Assembly: GCA_947305045.1 (NCBI GenBank)
Contig: CAMZCW010000008.1
Coordinates: 1 to 33,291, forward strand
DNA length: 33,291 nt
Reading direction: 5' to 3'
Source: an uncultured Bacteroidales bacterium
Lineage (GTDB): Bacteria; Bacteroidota; Bacteroidia; Bacteroidales; UBA932
Under the pieces are notes generated by a model that searched no databases, was not told the origin of the DNA, and saw only the letters and a program-made list of their open reading frames with translations. This document shows, in pieces, positions 15,011 through 23,971 of the stretch; position 1 is the first letter of the stretch, and every line of letters begins with the position of its first letter. A program made the translations under genes and the position numbers.

Positions 15011-15679
15011 ATGGAAGCAAGTGAAAACACCATAAAACTTTATTACAATACAGAAGTGGAGAAATTGCAAATGCCGGAATACGGCCGCAATGTACTCCAC
15101 ATGGTAGAACAATTGAAGGAAATCCCGGATCGTGCCAAGCGCACGGAGCAGGCCCAGGCCGTGGTCAAGGTCATGGAAAGCTTGAATCCGCAGGTGCATC
15201 AGCAGGATAATTTCGCCCAGAAACTCTGGGACCATCTGTTTATCATCGCCGGGTATGATCTGGATGTAGATGCGCCTTTTCCCAAACCGCTTCCGGAAGT
15301 GGTGAACAGCCGCCCGGATCCCATCCCCCTGAACACCAAGCCCATCCGTGCCCGTCATTACGGTCGCAATATCGAAAGCATTCTGCACTTGATTGCCAGC
15401 GAACCGGAAGGGGAGGTAAAGACCGCCATGATCCGCTCCCTGGCCATCTACATGCGCCAGCAGTACCTTATCTGGAACAAAGACACCGTGGCCGATGAAA
15501 CCATCTTCCAGGATATTGAGCGCCTCTCCGGCGGCAGGGTGAAAGTCCCCGAAGGACTGGAACTTACCAAAATATCGGCCGATGCCTCTTTCAGCAGGCC
15601 GGGCATGAACCTGGGTTTCCAGGCAAACAAGGGTGGCAAGTTCAACCGGAACTTCCGTGGAAAAAACAAGAAAAAATGA
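15011..15679 (+). CDS. DUF4290 domain protein
   Basis: A 222-residue cytoplasmic protein of a family found in Bacteroidota and without an assigned function. The conserved region includes MPEYGRNVLHMVEQLKEIPDR at the N terminus, the central NFAQKLWDHLFIIAGYDLDVD and the later HYGRNIESILHLI. The C-terminal ~30 residues are basic and low in complexity (GGKFNRNFRGKNKKK), which suggests nucleic acid or ribosome contact, but that is only inference. Its stop overlaps the ftsK start (ATGA), implying translational coupling. The promoter lies in the end of the upstream helicase gene. Confidence 0.85.
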   Translation: MEASENTIKLYYNTEVEKLQMPEYGRNVLHMVEQLKEIPDRAKRTEQAQAVVKVMESLNPQVHQQDNFAQKLWDHLFIIAGYDLDVDAPFPKPLPEVVNSRPDPIPLNTKPIRARHYGRNIESILHLIASEPEGEVKTAMIRSLAIYMRQQYLIWNKDTVADETIFQDIERLSGGRVKVPEGLELTKISADASFSRPGMNLGFQANKGGKFNRNFRGKNKKK

Positions 15680-18123
15680 ATCCCGTCACCAAATACTGGA
15701 ACAGCCTTTCCGAGCGCAAGCAAACAGGTATCCGCTATGCGGGTATCTTTCTTGTTCTCATTCTTACCCTCACGGTCGCTGTGTCGGTGATTTCGTATCT
15801 GCTCACCTGGAAACAGGACCAGAGCGCCCTGTTTGCTGCAGAACCGGATATTCAGAATGCGGCGGCATCATCCGGTCTTTCCCTGGGACATTTTCTGGTC
15901 ACGGAGAGCTTCGGCCTGGCTGCGTTCTGCATCCTCGCTTTCCTCTTGGCATGGTGTGTCAAGCTGCTGTGGAAAGAGAGCCCTATCCGGCTCAAGAAGT
16001 GGTTCTACGGCTGCCTGTCCCTGAGTTTCATCCTTTCCTGGATCCTTGCCATGGTGGGCATGCTCACCCAGTGGGAATACGCCTTTATCGGCGGCCTGGG
16101 AGGGCGTGCCGGTGCGGCCGTCACGCATTTCCTGGTCGCTAAATTGGGAGAAATCATTACCTCAGTGCTCCTGCTTGCCCTGCTGGCATTCTGGTTCTAT
16201 TGCATGAGCGCCCGTTTTGCAGCTCTCCTTATGGGAAAACAGCCCGCCACCGGAGATGGAGAGGAACCGGCCGCAGGGGAGCCGGCAACCAGCCCCGTGG
16301 TGGATACGGCATCCTTTGTTTCCAGTGATACCACAGAGGCCGGCGAAGTGAAGGAGAAGAAAAAACCCAGAAGCCTGTTCACGCGTCGGACTAAGGTGGA
16401 AAAGAATCCGGAGAAAGACGCGAAAGAGGATCTTCCCGTAGAGGAAACTGTTCCTCAGACTGAACAGGCGGAAGGAGATCCCGGCCTTAATGTGGTTACG
16501 GACGATACCCTGGAGCAGGAGGTGAAAGAACCGCTCAAACCTATTGACAACCGTCTGGATCCGCCGGATGGCCTGCCCAAGTTCCGGACGCCCAAGCTGG
16601 ACATCCTGGGAGATTATACCAGTGCCCGTCATGAGGTGTCTCAGGACGAACTCAGCCGTAACAACAACAAGATTCGCGCAACCTTGGCCAGCTACAAAAT
16701 CCAGGTCCGCGACGTTACAGCGGTTGTGGGACCCACCGTAACCCTTTACAAGGTGTATCCTGCCCCGGGCGTGAAGATTTCGGCCATTAAGCAGCTGCAG
16801 GAAGATATCGGTATTTCCCTCAATGCCAAGGGGGTGCGTATTACCACGCTGTCAGATTCCGTGGGTATTGAGGTGGCCAATGATAAAGCCTCTATCGTGC
16901 CGCTGAAGGCTCTCCTGAACGACGCCGCTTTCCGCGAAAGCAAGGCTGAACTGCCGGTCGCCATCGGCTATACCATCTCCCAACAGGTCAAGGTATTCGA
17001 TTTGGCAGATGCTCCGCACCTGTTGGTCGCCGGTGCCACCAAGCAAGGTAAGTCCGTGGGACTGAATGTGATAGTGGCCTCGCTGCTGTATTCCAAGCAC
17101 CCCTCGGAACTCAAATTTGTGTTTGTGGACCCCAAGATGGTGGAATTCTCCTCTTACGGACACTTGCTGCACCATTATCTGGCTGTCTTGCCCAATGCTG
17201 CCAGCGAGCAGGAGGAAGCGGACAAAGCCATCGTCAAAAATGCCAAGGACGCTGCCGCCATCCTCAACTCCCTGTGCGTGGAAATGGATGCCCGCTATGA
17301 GCTGCTGTCCAAGGCCTATGTGAACAATATCAAACTGTACAACAGCAAGTGGAAAGACCATCATCTACGTGCCGATGAAGGCCACCATTTCCTGCCGTAC
17401 ATTGTGGTGATTATCGATGAGTACGCGGACCTCACCATGGCCGGTGGCGGTACGCCGGAAGCCAAGGCCCAGGCCCGCATGATTACCACCTCCGTTATCC
17501 GTCTGGCCCAGAAGGGCCGTGCGGCCGGTCTGCACTGCATCCTGGCCACTCAGCGTCCTACGGTGGATGTAATCACCGGTCTTATCAAGGCCAACTTCCC
17601 CATGCGTATCGCTTTCCGCGTTACCTCCCGTATAGACTCTTCCACCATCCTGGACCAGCCCGGCGCAGATAAACTGATTGGTCGCGGCGATATGCTTCTG
17701 TACACCGGTATCGACATGGAACGCGTACAGTGCGCTTTTATCGGCAACGACGAAATAGTGGACCTGACCAACGCCATTGCAGAGCAAACCGGTTATCAGA
17801 AGAGCTACAATACACCGTATTACCTGCCGGAGCCTCCTGCACCGGAGGGTGAGGAAGGCGGCGGTGGCATGGTGGACATGAACAAGCTGGATGACCGTTT
17901 TGAAGAGGCTGCCCGCACCGTTGTGCTCAACCAACGGGGCTCCACCTCGGACCTGCAGCGTAAGCTTGGCATGGGTTATGCAAAAGCAGGACGTGTGATG
18001 GACCAACTGGAAGCCGCCGGCATTGTGGGCCCGCAGAATGGCTCCAAGCCGCGTGAGGTTCTGGTGAAAGACCTGGCAGAGCTGGACGAGGTCCTGCAGC
18101 ACTTCATGAATCCGGAAGAATGA
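15676..18123 (+). CDS. ftsK: FtsK/SpoIIIE DNA translocase
   Basis: An 815-residue septal DNA pump that segregates chromosome ends and supports dimer resolution with XerD-type recombinases. Four or so membrane segments occupy residues ~20-190; an acidic/basic linker follows to ~300. The motor has Walker A GATKQGKS (residues 453-460) and Walker B VVIIDEYADL. The C-terminal winged-helix gamma domain (RGSTSDLQRKLGMGYAKAGRVMDQLE) reads polarity sequences. The length is typical of Bacteroidota FtsK, which has a short linker. It overlaps the preceding DUF4290 gene and the following lolA-like gene by 4 nt each. xerD lies 9 kb away on the other strand. Confidence 0.97.
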   Translation: MNPVTKYWNSLSERKQTGIRYAGIFLVLILTLTVAVSVISYLLTWKQDQSALFAAEPDIQNAAASSGLSLGHFLVTESFGLAAFCILAFLLAWCVKLLWKESPIRLKKWFYGCLSLSFILSWILAMVGMLTQWEYAFIGGLGGRAGAAVTHFLVAKLGEIITSVLLLALLAFWFYCMSARFAALLMGKQPATGDGEEPAAGEPATSPVVDTASFVSSDTTEAGEVKEKKKPRSLFTRRTKVEKNPEKDAKEDLPVEETVPQTEQAEGDPGLNVVTDDTLEQEVKEPLKPIDNRLDPPDGLPKFRTPKLDILGDYTSARHEVSQDELSRNNNKIRATLASYKIQVRDVTAVVGPTVTLYKVYPAPGVKISAIKQLQEDIGISLNAKGVRITTLSDSVGIEVANDKASIVPLKALLNDAAFRESKAELPVAIGYTISQQVKVFDLADAPHLLVAGATKQGKSVGLNVIVASLLYSKHPSELKFVFVDPKMVEFSSYGHLLHHYLAVLPNAASEQEEADKAIVKNAKDAAAILNSLCVEMDARYELLSKAYVNNIKLYNSKWKDHHLRADEGHHFLPYIVVIIDEYADLTMAGGGTPEAKAQARMITTSVIRLAQKGRAAGLHCILATQRPTVDVITGLIKANFPMRIAFRVTSRIDSSTILDQPGADKLIGRGDMLLYTGIDMERVQCAFIGNDEIVDLTNAIAEQTGYQKSYNTPYYLPEPPAPEGEEGGGGMVDMNKLDDRFEEAARTVVLNQRGSTSDLQRKLGMGYAKAGRVMDQLEAAGIVGPQNGSKPREVLVKDLAELDEVLQHFMNPEE

Positions 18124-18647
18124 AAAGACTGATTAGCCTGATGGTTTGTGGAATATGCTGCCTTGGCGCCTGGGCGCAGGGTAGCATTCCTTTATTGGAT
18201 AAGGTGCAAGGGCACCGGGTCACGTTTCATTATACTTATTCGTTGTCCCGGAACGGGGGGGATTTCAGCCCTGTTACGGACGGCGACGTTACCCTGGAAG
18301 GGAATGCCTATATCCTGGAAGGTCTGGGACTGGAGGTAATCAGCAATGGCAGCACCCGCTGGTCCGTGGACCGGGATGCCAGGGAACTGGTGATAGAAAC
18401 CGTTGAGAAAGAGGACCTTTTTACCAATCCGGCCCTGTTTGTGAGCTCCTACAAGGAGTATATGGAGAAAATACAGGTGAATGCTTCCGGGACCGCATAC
18501 CTGGATGTGACGCTCACGCTGGATACAGATACCCGGGCGCGTTTTCTCCTGGCGGACATCGCGTTCAAGGAGCCTGAAGGAAAAAGCGATTTCTCGCTGG
18601 ACGAAAAATCGCTTCCCGGGGATTATGTGATAACGGACCTGCGTTAA
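18120..18647 (+). CDS. LolA-like outer-membrane lipoprotein carrier
   Basis: A 175-residue periplasmic protein with a signal peptide (MKRLISLMVCGICCLGAWAQ). The rest is beta-rich with repeated strand patterns (GDVTLEGNAYILEGLGLEVISNGSTRWSVD region), matching the open beta-barrel LolA fold that ferries lipoproteins to the outer membrane. A LolA-like gene directly after ftsK is a common Bacteroidota arrangement. The start overlaps the ftsK stop (ATGA). Its stop codon is immediately followed by the stop of the convergent FISUMP gene, with no base between. Confidence 0.8.
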   Translation: MKRLISLMVCGICCLGAWAQGSIPLLDKVQGHRVTFHYTYSLSRNGGDFSPVTDGDVTLEGNAYILEGLGLEVISNGSTRWSVDRDARELVIETVEKEDLFTNPALFVSSYKEYMEKIQVNASGTAYLDVTLTLDTDTRARFLLADIAFKEPEGKSDFSLDEKSLPGDYVITDLR

Positions 18648-19616
18648 CTACTCTTTCACGCAGCGTACACTGAGGGCGAGGGATTGTTGGCTTCCCTTGC
18701 CTTTTTTGATATCCGGATCTTCGCAGTAAATGTAGCGATAAACGCCCAGGTTTTGCTCACCATCGTTGAGGGTGTCGCTGGTCCACCAGGCGGCGTACTC
18801 TTTGTAGCCGCGGGCCTGTGTGGAGGTGGCCAGGTCCATATAGCCTACGGGGATGGCATTGAAGAGGGTTGCGTTGGTGATATCTACATCCGGCCAGTAA
18901 GGCCACATCTCTACGTCCAGAAAACGGGCTTTTACCATGAGGTCACCGGCCTCATTGCCAAGGTCTTCATCGAATTCCGCTGCGGTGGGGAGGCGCCAGC
19001 CGTCCGGGCAGATGGCCTGGGCTTCCTCCCAGGAGTAATATTGCCCAAAAAGGTCCTCCACTACGTCGCAGTCTTGGTAGGCGCGACCGACAAGTTCCTG
19101 CGTATAAAGGTTTTGGCACATCCAGGTGTGCTTGCCGATGGTGGCGGTGAACATCTCCTGCTCGTAGTCGTCAAAGGCAATCACCTCCGTCGTCCCTTCC
19201 ATGCCGTCTAAGGCCGTGTACGGGTCGATGGCCTGGAAGGTGACGCTGGCCGTTGCATTGTAGTATTTGCCGTTTAGGGCGAACACGTTTGCCGTAACGG
19301 TATAGGTGCCCTGCTTTTCCGGCGTGAAGTAGAAAGGGGGATTGCTTTTATCGACGTCACGCGTGGTGGTGTCCCGCTGGAGGCCCGTCACCTGCCAATA
19401 GACGCCCATTGTTCCGGGGTCCGTATTGTCGGAGACGTACATGTCGTCAATATAGACACGGAATTCCTGCTCCTCTCCATACTCTACAAACTGGGGCTGC
19501 GCACTCATCCAGAGCCCTCCCAGGGAAGGGGTGGTTACGGTAGTGGTATTCTTTTTACATCCGCTGCCAAGAACGGCGGCAAAGGCCAGTGCGCATACGG
19601 CTATTTTGATTTTCAT
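18648..19616 (-). CDS. FISUMP-domain lipoprotein
   Basis: A 322-residue surface or envelope lipoprotein; the signal MKIKIAVCALAFAAVLGSGC ends in a lipobox Cys. The middle part (about 50-150) looks like an Ig/PKD-type beta domain (YTVTANVFALNGKYYNATASVTF). The C-terminal ~170 residues are a FISUMP domain (Fibrobacter succinogenes major paralogous domain): WMCQNL, then YSWEEAQAICPDGWRLPTAAEF, then AAWWTSD and LSVRCVKE at the end. Function is unknown; the domain is related to sulfatase-modifying/C-type-lectin-like folds and common in secreted Bacteroidota proteins. The ATG at 19616 is chosen for its signal peptide; an upstream frame extension is spurious. Confidence 0.85.
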   Translation of the reverse strand: MKIKIAVCALAFAAVLGSGCKKNTTTVTTPSLGGLWMSAQPQFVEYGEEQEFRVYIDDMYVSDNTDPGTMGVYWQVTGLQRDTTTRDVDKSNPPFYFTPEKQGTYTVTANVFALNGKYYNATASVTFQAIDPYTALDGMEGTTEVIAFDDYEQEMFTATIGKHTWMCQNLYTQELVGRAYQDCDVVEDLFGQYYSWEEAQAICPDGWRLPTAAEFDEDLGNEAGDLMVKARFLDVEMWPYWPDVDITNATLFNAIPVGYMDLATSTQARGYKEYAAWWTSDTLNDGEQNLGVYRYIYCEDPDIKKGKGSQQSLALSVRCVKE

Positions 19617-19638
19617 AGGCTTGTCTTGTCTTAACCTG

Positions 19639-19646
19639 CAAATATC
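19639..19646 (-). promoter_or_regulatory. -7 box candidate for the FISUMP gene
   Basis: GATATTTG on the minus strand has one mismatch to TAnnTTTG and leaves a leader of about 18 nt. It stands back to back with the apbE box, 12 bp apart. Confidence 0.4.
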
Positions 19647-19658
19647 GGTATTTTTTTG

Positions 19659-19666
19659 TATTTTTG
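19659..19666 (+). promoter_or_regulatory. -7 box for apbE
   Basis: TATTTTTG on the plus strand, preceded at once by a similar TATTTTTTTG (19649-19658). The ATG at 19687 is 20 nt further on. Confidence 0.5.
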
Positions 19667-19686
19667 TGCAAAATACTTGCCAAAGA

Positions 19687-20709
19687 ATGCGAAAACTCCT
19701 GCCCGTCTTTCTGCTGTGTGCCTTGATGGCCTGCGCGCCTTCGCGGGGCCGATATGTCCAAATCCAGGGCTTCGCCCAGGGCGGCACGTACACGGTTAAA
19801 CTGAATATGAAGGGCGTAGGGGAGAAGGTGGAAACCATCCGGGACAGCATAGACGCGTTGCTTTTGCAGATAGACACCACGCTGTCTGGTTATAACAAAA
19901 GGTCCATGCTTTCCCGCTTCAATGCAGGGGAGGCAGTTCCCGCTACACCGCTGTTTCTGGATATGTACCGCTGTGCTTATCAGTATTGGGAACGTTCCGG
20001 CGGGCTGGTGGACTGCGCTGCCGGGCCCTTGTTCAATGCCTGGGGCTTCGGTTTCCGGGAACAGCAGTTCCCCTCCGCGGAAGAAATCCGTTCCTTGCAG
20101 GAGCTTTGCGGCATGCGGCTGCTGCCCCCGGAACTTCCAGTGGAGGACGGCCTGGTGAATCCGGCGACTATCGGCCATCCGCAGCTCAACTACAACGCCA
20201 TTGCCCAGGGCTACAGCTGCGATGTCATCGCCCGTTACCTCTATAGCCTGGGCGTCAGGGACATGCTGGTGGACATTGGCGAAATCTGGTGCGACGGCCT
20301 CAATCCCGCCGGAAAGCCCTGGTCCGTTGGGGTGGACAGGCCCGTGGACCAGCCGGAGGTGCCGTCGGAGGAGCTGGACGGCATTTGGAGCTCGGAGGGA
20401 AAGCCCTGTAGCATAGTTACTTCCGGAAATTATAGAAAGTTCTACATTAAGGACGGACACAAGTTCGCCCACACCGTGAATCCGCTCACCGGCTATCCGG
20501 TTACGCACAACCTGCTCAGCGCCACGGTGGTGTCCTCGGCCAGCGCCGCAGAAGCGGATGCCGTGGCCACCTGGTGCATGGTGGCCGGCCTGGAAGCCGC
20601 CCGGCAACTTATCCTGGACAGTCCCGCGCTGGAAGGCTACCTCATCACCGCCACCGCAGACGGTGGTATGGCCGAATGGGCCAGCCCTGGGTTTACATTG
20701 AAGCAATAA
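19687..20709 (+). CDS. apbE: FAD:protein FMN transferase, lipoprotein
   Basis: A 340-residue envelope flavin transferase that attaches FMN to Thr residues of redox proteins such as NqrB/NqrC and RnfG. The signal MRKLLPVFLLCALMAC has lipobox Cys16, as in many Bacteroidota ApbE proteins. Family marks are GGTYTVKL, a TLSGYNKRSMLSRFN segment, LNYNAIAQGYSCDVIA (flavin/Mg region), TSGNYRKFY and HTVNPLTGYPV near the C terminus. The ATG at 19687 is preferred over an in-frame ATG at 19531 that lies inside the divergent lipoprotein gene. The 3' end overlaps the convergent comEC gene by 17 bp. No nqr or rnf genes are nearby. Confidence 0.93.
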   Translation: MRKLLPVFLLCALMACAPSRGRYVQIQGFAQGGTYTVKLNMKGVGEKVETIRDSIDALLLQIDTTLSGYNKRSMLSRFNAGEAVPATPLFLDMYRCAYQYWERSGGLVDCAAGPLFNAWGFGFREQQFPSAEEIRSLQELCGMRLLPPELPVEDGLVNPATIGHPQLNYNAIAQGYSCDVIARYLYSLGVRDMLVDIGEIWCDGLNPAGKPWSVGVDRPVDQPEVPSEELDGIWSSEGKPCSIVTSGNYRKFYIKDGHKFAHTVNPLTGYPVTHNLLSATVVSSASAAEADAVATWCMVAGLEAARQLILDSPALEGYLITATADGGMAEWASPGFTLKQ

Positions 20710-21772
20710 TTTCCAGAACCCGGACCAGCAGGCGGCACAGGCCGTCTGTTGCTGTTATCAGCAGGGCGGGGGACCAGCCCAGCGCCCCCAGGACCACCGT
20801 AGTGACGGCTGTGGTCATAAGCGCCGTGGTGAGAGGAAGGGCCAATAAGTTAGTGAGGAGGAAGTATCTGGGAAAGCTGTGGAAGCGCAGCCAGGCCAGG
20901 GGACCGGTGAACAGCTGGCAGCTGATGCTAAGGGCGGCCATGGACCAAATCTTACGCATGGGGTCCCAGGAAACAGACGCCGGATACCACGCGTCCAGCA
21001 CCGGATACAGCAGGAAAATCCCCGCCATGGCCAGATAACTGAGCTGGAAACCCACCTCGCGGATGGCCCCCGGTTCCAGGACCAGTTGAACCATGAGCGC
21101 CAGGCAAAGCACCCGCACGGCCTTCCTGGGCCTTCCCAGGAGCCGCAGCGTCTCGTTGATGACAATGAAGAGAAAAGCCCGGACGATGGACGCGCCCGCT
21201 CCCGTCATCAGCGTAAAAAAGCCCGCCCCCAGTACAATGAGCCCAAAGCGGATGCGCCGCGCGTCAGGGGTGTGTCCCAGCACCCGGGTCAGTTTGTCGA
21301 AAATCAGGTAAATAATGCCGATATGGAGGCCCGAGAGCGCCAGCACATGCGACGCGCCGCTGGCCCTAAACGCCGCCACTGTCTCCCGCGAAAGGCCGCT
21401 GCGGTCGCCGGTGAGAAGGGCCTTGAGCAGCGTTGGCGTCCCCGGATCCCGGAAGGGAAGCGTGTCGATGAGCGCCCGGAGCTTGCCTACGGCCCCATCG
21501 GCCCAATCCTGCACCCGCAGCTGCACTCCCACGCCCGGCTGCAGGGCATTCCAGGCGCAGAAAATGCCCAACAGGAGGAAGGTGAGTACCAGGAGCCACA
21601 GGCTTTGTGCGCCGGGCAGGCGTATGAGTTTTTCCCGCAAAAAACAGGGGAGGACGATGAGAAAAAGGAGGACGCATGGGAGCATGAAACCGCTGCCGGA
21701 GAGCATGGTCCCCGCTATGACGCCTGCCGTGAATGAGACAGACAGCGTTTCTATGCCTCTCGCCTCAACCAT
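20693..21772 (-). CDS. short ComEC/Rec2-family membrane protein
   Basis: A 359-residue polytopic protein covering the Competence domain: LLTGDRSGLS, then FRASGASHVLALSGLHIGIIYLIF (the family signature), then about eight hydrophobic segments to the C terminus. ComEC forms the inner-membrane channel for incoming single-stranded DNA. This version has only ~85 residues before the Competence domain, shorter than the usual DUF4131/OB region, and no C-terminal metallo-beta-lactamase domain. The frame is open throughout, so it is a short form rather than an obvious pseudogene. Start ATG 21772 is chosen next to its promoter boxes; an ATG at 21841 would include them. It diverges from ackA. Confidence 0.85.
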   Translation of the reverse strand: MVEARGIETLSVSFTAGVIAGTMLSGSGFMLPCVLLFLIVLPCFLREKLIRLPGAQSLWLLVLTFLLLGIFCAWNALQPGVGVQLRVQDWADGAVGKLRALIDTLPFRDPGTPTLLKALLTGDRSGLSRETVAAFRASGASHVLALSGLHIGIIYLIFDKLTRVLGHTPDARRIRFGLIVLGAGFFTLMTGAGASIVRAFLFIVINETLRLLGRPRKAVRVLCLALMVQLVLEPGAIREVGFQLSYLAMAGIFLLYPVLDAWYPASVSWDPMRKIWSMAALSISCQLFTGPLAWLRFHSFPRYFLLTNLLALPLTTALMTTAVTTVVLGALGWSPALLITATDGLCRLLVRVLEIIASM

Positions 21773-21777
21773 ACATG

Positions 21778-21794
21778 CAAAAATACCAAATATA
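21778..21794 (-). promoter_or_regulatory. tandem -7 boxes for comEC
   Basis: On the minus strand TATATTTG (21794-21787) and TATTTTTG (21785-21778) follow each other with one base between. The nearer one ends 5 bp before the ATG at 21772 and would give a leaderless transcript; the further one would give a ~10-nt leader. Confidence 0.45.
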
Positions 21795-21799
21795 TTTTG

Positions 21800-21807
21800 T
21801 ATATTTG
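21800..21807 (+). promoter_or_regulatory. -7 box for the ackA operon
   Basis: TATATTTG on the plus strand, about 39 nt before the ackA ATG, 14 bp (or 5 bp) from the divergent comEC boxes. No TTTG lies at the normal -33 distance because that position is occupied by the comEC box. Confidence 0.55.
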
Positions 21808-21846
21808 CAAAGATATACCGAACAATATTTAAATAAGCCATAATTT

Positions 21847-23061
21847 ATGATTATTCTCGTTATCAACTGCGGCAGCTCTTCCATCAAGTACCAGCTTCTG
21901 GACATGAAGAGCGACGACGTTTTCGATGTTATCGCCAAGGGTATCTGCGAAAAAATCGGCCTTCCTGCCGGTATTCTCCAGTACGCGCCCACCAAGGGTG
22001 AAAAACAGGTCAAGGATGTTCCCATCCCGGACCACAAAGTGGGCATGCAGCTCATCCTTGCGGCCCTTACAGACAAGGAGACTGGCGTGCTCAAGTCCCT
22101 GGAGGACATTGAGGCCGTGGGGCACCGCATCGTGCAGGGCGGAGACTTCTTCAGCGGTTCCGTTTTGGTAAACGACGACGTCATTGATAAGATTACCTTC
22201 TGCGCAGACTTTGCTCCGCTGCACAACCCGGCCCACCTGCTGGGCATCCGCGCCATGCAGGAGGTGCTCCCTTCTGTTCCGCAGGTGGTCACCTTCGACA
22301 CCGCCTTCCACCAGACCATGCCGGCTTACGCCTACATGTATGGTCTCCCGTACGAATACTATGAAAAATACCGCGTACGCCGCTACGGTGCGCACGGCAC
22401 CTCCCACCAGTTTGTGGCCGGTGTGGGCGCCAAGCTCGCGGGCCTGGATATCAACAATTCCAAAATCATCACCTGCCACCTGGGCGCCGGCAGCTCCATC
22501 TGCGCCATCCAGAACGGCAAGTGCGTGGACACTTCCATGGGCTTCACCCCGCTGGAAGGCATGATTATGGGCACCCGTGTGGGTAATATCGACGCCAATG
22601 CCGTCCTGTACCTAGAGAAGAAACTGGGTGTGGATCCCGACGAAATGACCACCATCCTCAACCGCAAATCCGGCTTCCTGGGCGTTTCCACCAAAACCTC
22701 GGATGCCCGTGAACTGGATGAACTCGCCAACGGCGGAGATCCCAAAGCCAAGCTGGTGTTCAAGAAATACACCTACGACATCATCAAGAACATCGGCTCC
22801 TATGTAGCCGCCATGAACGGGGTGGACCTCATCATCTTCACCGGCGGTATCGGTGAGCACAACAGCCGCCTGCGCCGCCGTGTGCTGGAGAACTTTTCCT
22901 ACCTGGGCCTCAAGGTGGACTATGAAGCCAACGTGGCCTTCGGCGAGGATGCCATCATCAGCACGGAAGATTCCAAGGTAAAAGCCGCCCTCATCTGCAC
23001 CAACGAGGAACTGGTGATTGCCCGTGATACCATGCATTTAGTCTTAGAAAACCAAGAATAA
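21847..23061 (+). CDS. ackA: acetate kinase
   Basis: A 404-residue ASKHA-fold kinase that converts acetyl-phosphate and ADP to acetate and ATP. The N-terminal phosphate-binding NCGSSSIKYQL, VGHRIVQGG, TFDTAFHQTMP, RRYGAHGTSH, HLGAGSSICAI, TSMGFTPLEGMIMGTR and FTGGIGEHNSRLR motifs are all present and are of the acetate rather than butyrate kinase type, and the length is right for AckA. It is the first gene of a three-gene operon with a Ptb-type phosphotransacylase (gap 2 nt) and tpiA. The pair would provide substrate-level phosphorylation at the end of fermentation. Confidence 0.96.
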   Translation: MIILVINCGSSSIKYQLLDMKSDDVFDVIAKGICEKIGLPAGILQYAPTKGEKQVKDVPIPDHKVGMQLILAALTDKETGVLKSLEDIEAVGHRIVQGGDFFSGSVLVNDDVIDKITFCADFAPLHNPAHLLGIRAMQEVLPSVPQVVTFDTAFHQTMPAYAYMYGLPYEYYEKYRVRRYGAHGTSHQFVAGVGAKLAGLDINNSKIITCHLGAGSSICAIQNGKCVDTSMGFTPLEGMIMGTRVGNIDANAVLYLEKKLGVDPDEMTTILNRKSGFLGVSTKTSDARELDELANGGDPKAKLVFKKYTYDIIKNIGSYVAAMNGVDLIIFTGGIGEHNSRLRRRVLENFSYLGLKVDYEANVAFGEDAIISTEDSKVKAALICTNEELVIARDTMHLVLENQE

Positions 23062-23063
23062 TC

Positions 23064-23969
23064 ATGATTACCAATTTCAACGATTTGTTTGCCGAACTTA
23101 AGGCAAAAGGGATTTGCAAACGGATGGTAGCCGCGTGGGGCGTGGATTCCCACACCATCGAGGCCGCTTCGCTGGCCAGCGACAAGGGTTTCGTGAAAGT
23201 GACCCTGGTGGGCGATGCCGACATGATCGCGGAGGTTTGCAATGCCGCCAAAATCAATATCGACAAGTTTGCCATCGTGGACATCAAGGACGAGCTTAAA
23301 GCGGTTGCAGAGGCCGTCCGCATGGTACACGACGGTGAGGGCGATGTCCTCATGAAGGGCCTTTGCTCCACGGACAAGTTCCTCCGCGCCATCCTGAACA
23401 AGGAATGCGGCCTGCTGCCCGCCAAGGGCCTTCTGAGCCACGTGGGCGTGATTGAGAACCCCAATTACCACAAGCTCATCTTCATTACCGATATGGCCGT
23501 TATCCCGGCTCCGGACTTCCGCCAGAAGGTGAAGATGGCCGGCTTTGTCACCGGCGTTGCCCGCAGTTTCGGCATTGTTCAGCCCAAGATTGCCTTCATC
23601 GCCGCTTCCGAGCAAATGCTGGACAGCATGCCCGCCTGCGTGGAGGGTGCCATGCTGGCCAAGATGTGCGACCGTGGCCAAATCAAGGCCATTGGCGACG
23701 GCCCGCTGGCCCTGGATGTGGCTATCGACCAGGAATCCGTGGAAATCAAAAAGCTCAAGAGCCCCGTTGCCGGTGACGCAGACTGCCTGCTGTTCCCCAA
23801 CATCGAGAGCGCCAATGTGTTCTGGAAAACCAACTCCAAACTGGCCAAGGACGTCCGTCAGGCCGGCTTCCTGGTAGGTACCAAGGTCCCTTGTATCCTG
23901 GCCTCCCGCGCAGACTCCGTAGACGTAAAATTAAATTCGATTGCATCTGCAGTCATGTCAGTTAAATAA
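23064..23969 (+). CDS. phosphate acyltransferase of the phosphate butyryltransferase type
   Basis: A 301-residue enzyme of the PTA/PTB superfamily that swaps CoA for phosphate on an acyl group. Features are AAWGVDSHTIEAASLASDKGF, VLMKGLCSTDKFLRAIL, LSHVGVIENPNYHKLIFITDMAVIPAPD and the C-terminal LLFPNIESANVFWKTNSKL. The length and these motifs fit the Ptb group (~300 residues) rather than the larger Pta. Placement between ackA and tpiA suggests it supplies the kinase, so acetyl-CoA could be the real substrate. Substrate choice among acetyl-, propionyl- and butyryl-CoA cannot be read from the sequence. Confidence 0.88.
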   Translation: MITNFNDLFAELKAKGICKRMVAAWGVDSHTIEAASLASDKGFVKVTLVGDADMIAEVCNAAKINIDKFAIVDIKDELKAVAEAVRMVHDGEGDVLMKGLCSTDKFLRAILNKECGLLPAKGLLSHVGVIENPNYHKLIFITDMAVIPAPDFRQKVKMAGFVTGVARSFGIVQPKIAFIAASEQMLDSMPACVEGAMLAKMCDRGQIKAIGDGPLALDVAIDQESVEIKKLKSPVAGDADCLLFPNIESANVFWKTNSKLAKDVRQAGFLVGTKVPCILASRADSVDVKLNSIASAVMSVK

Positions 23970-23971
23970 TT

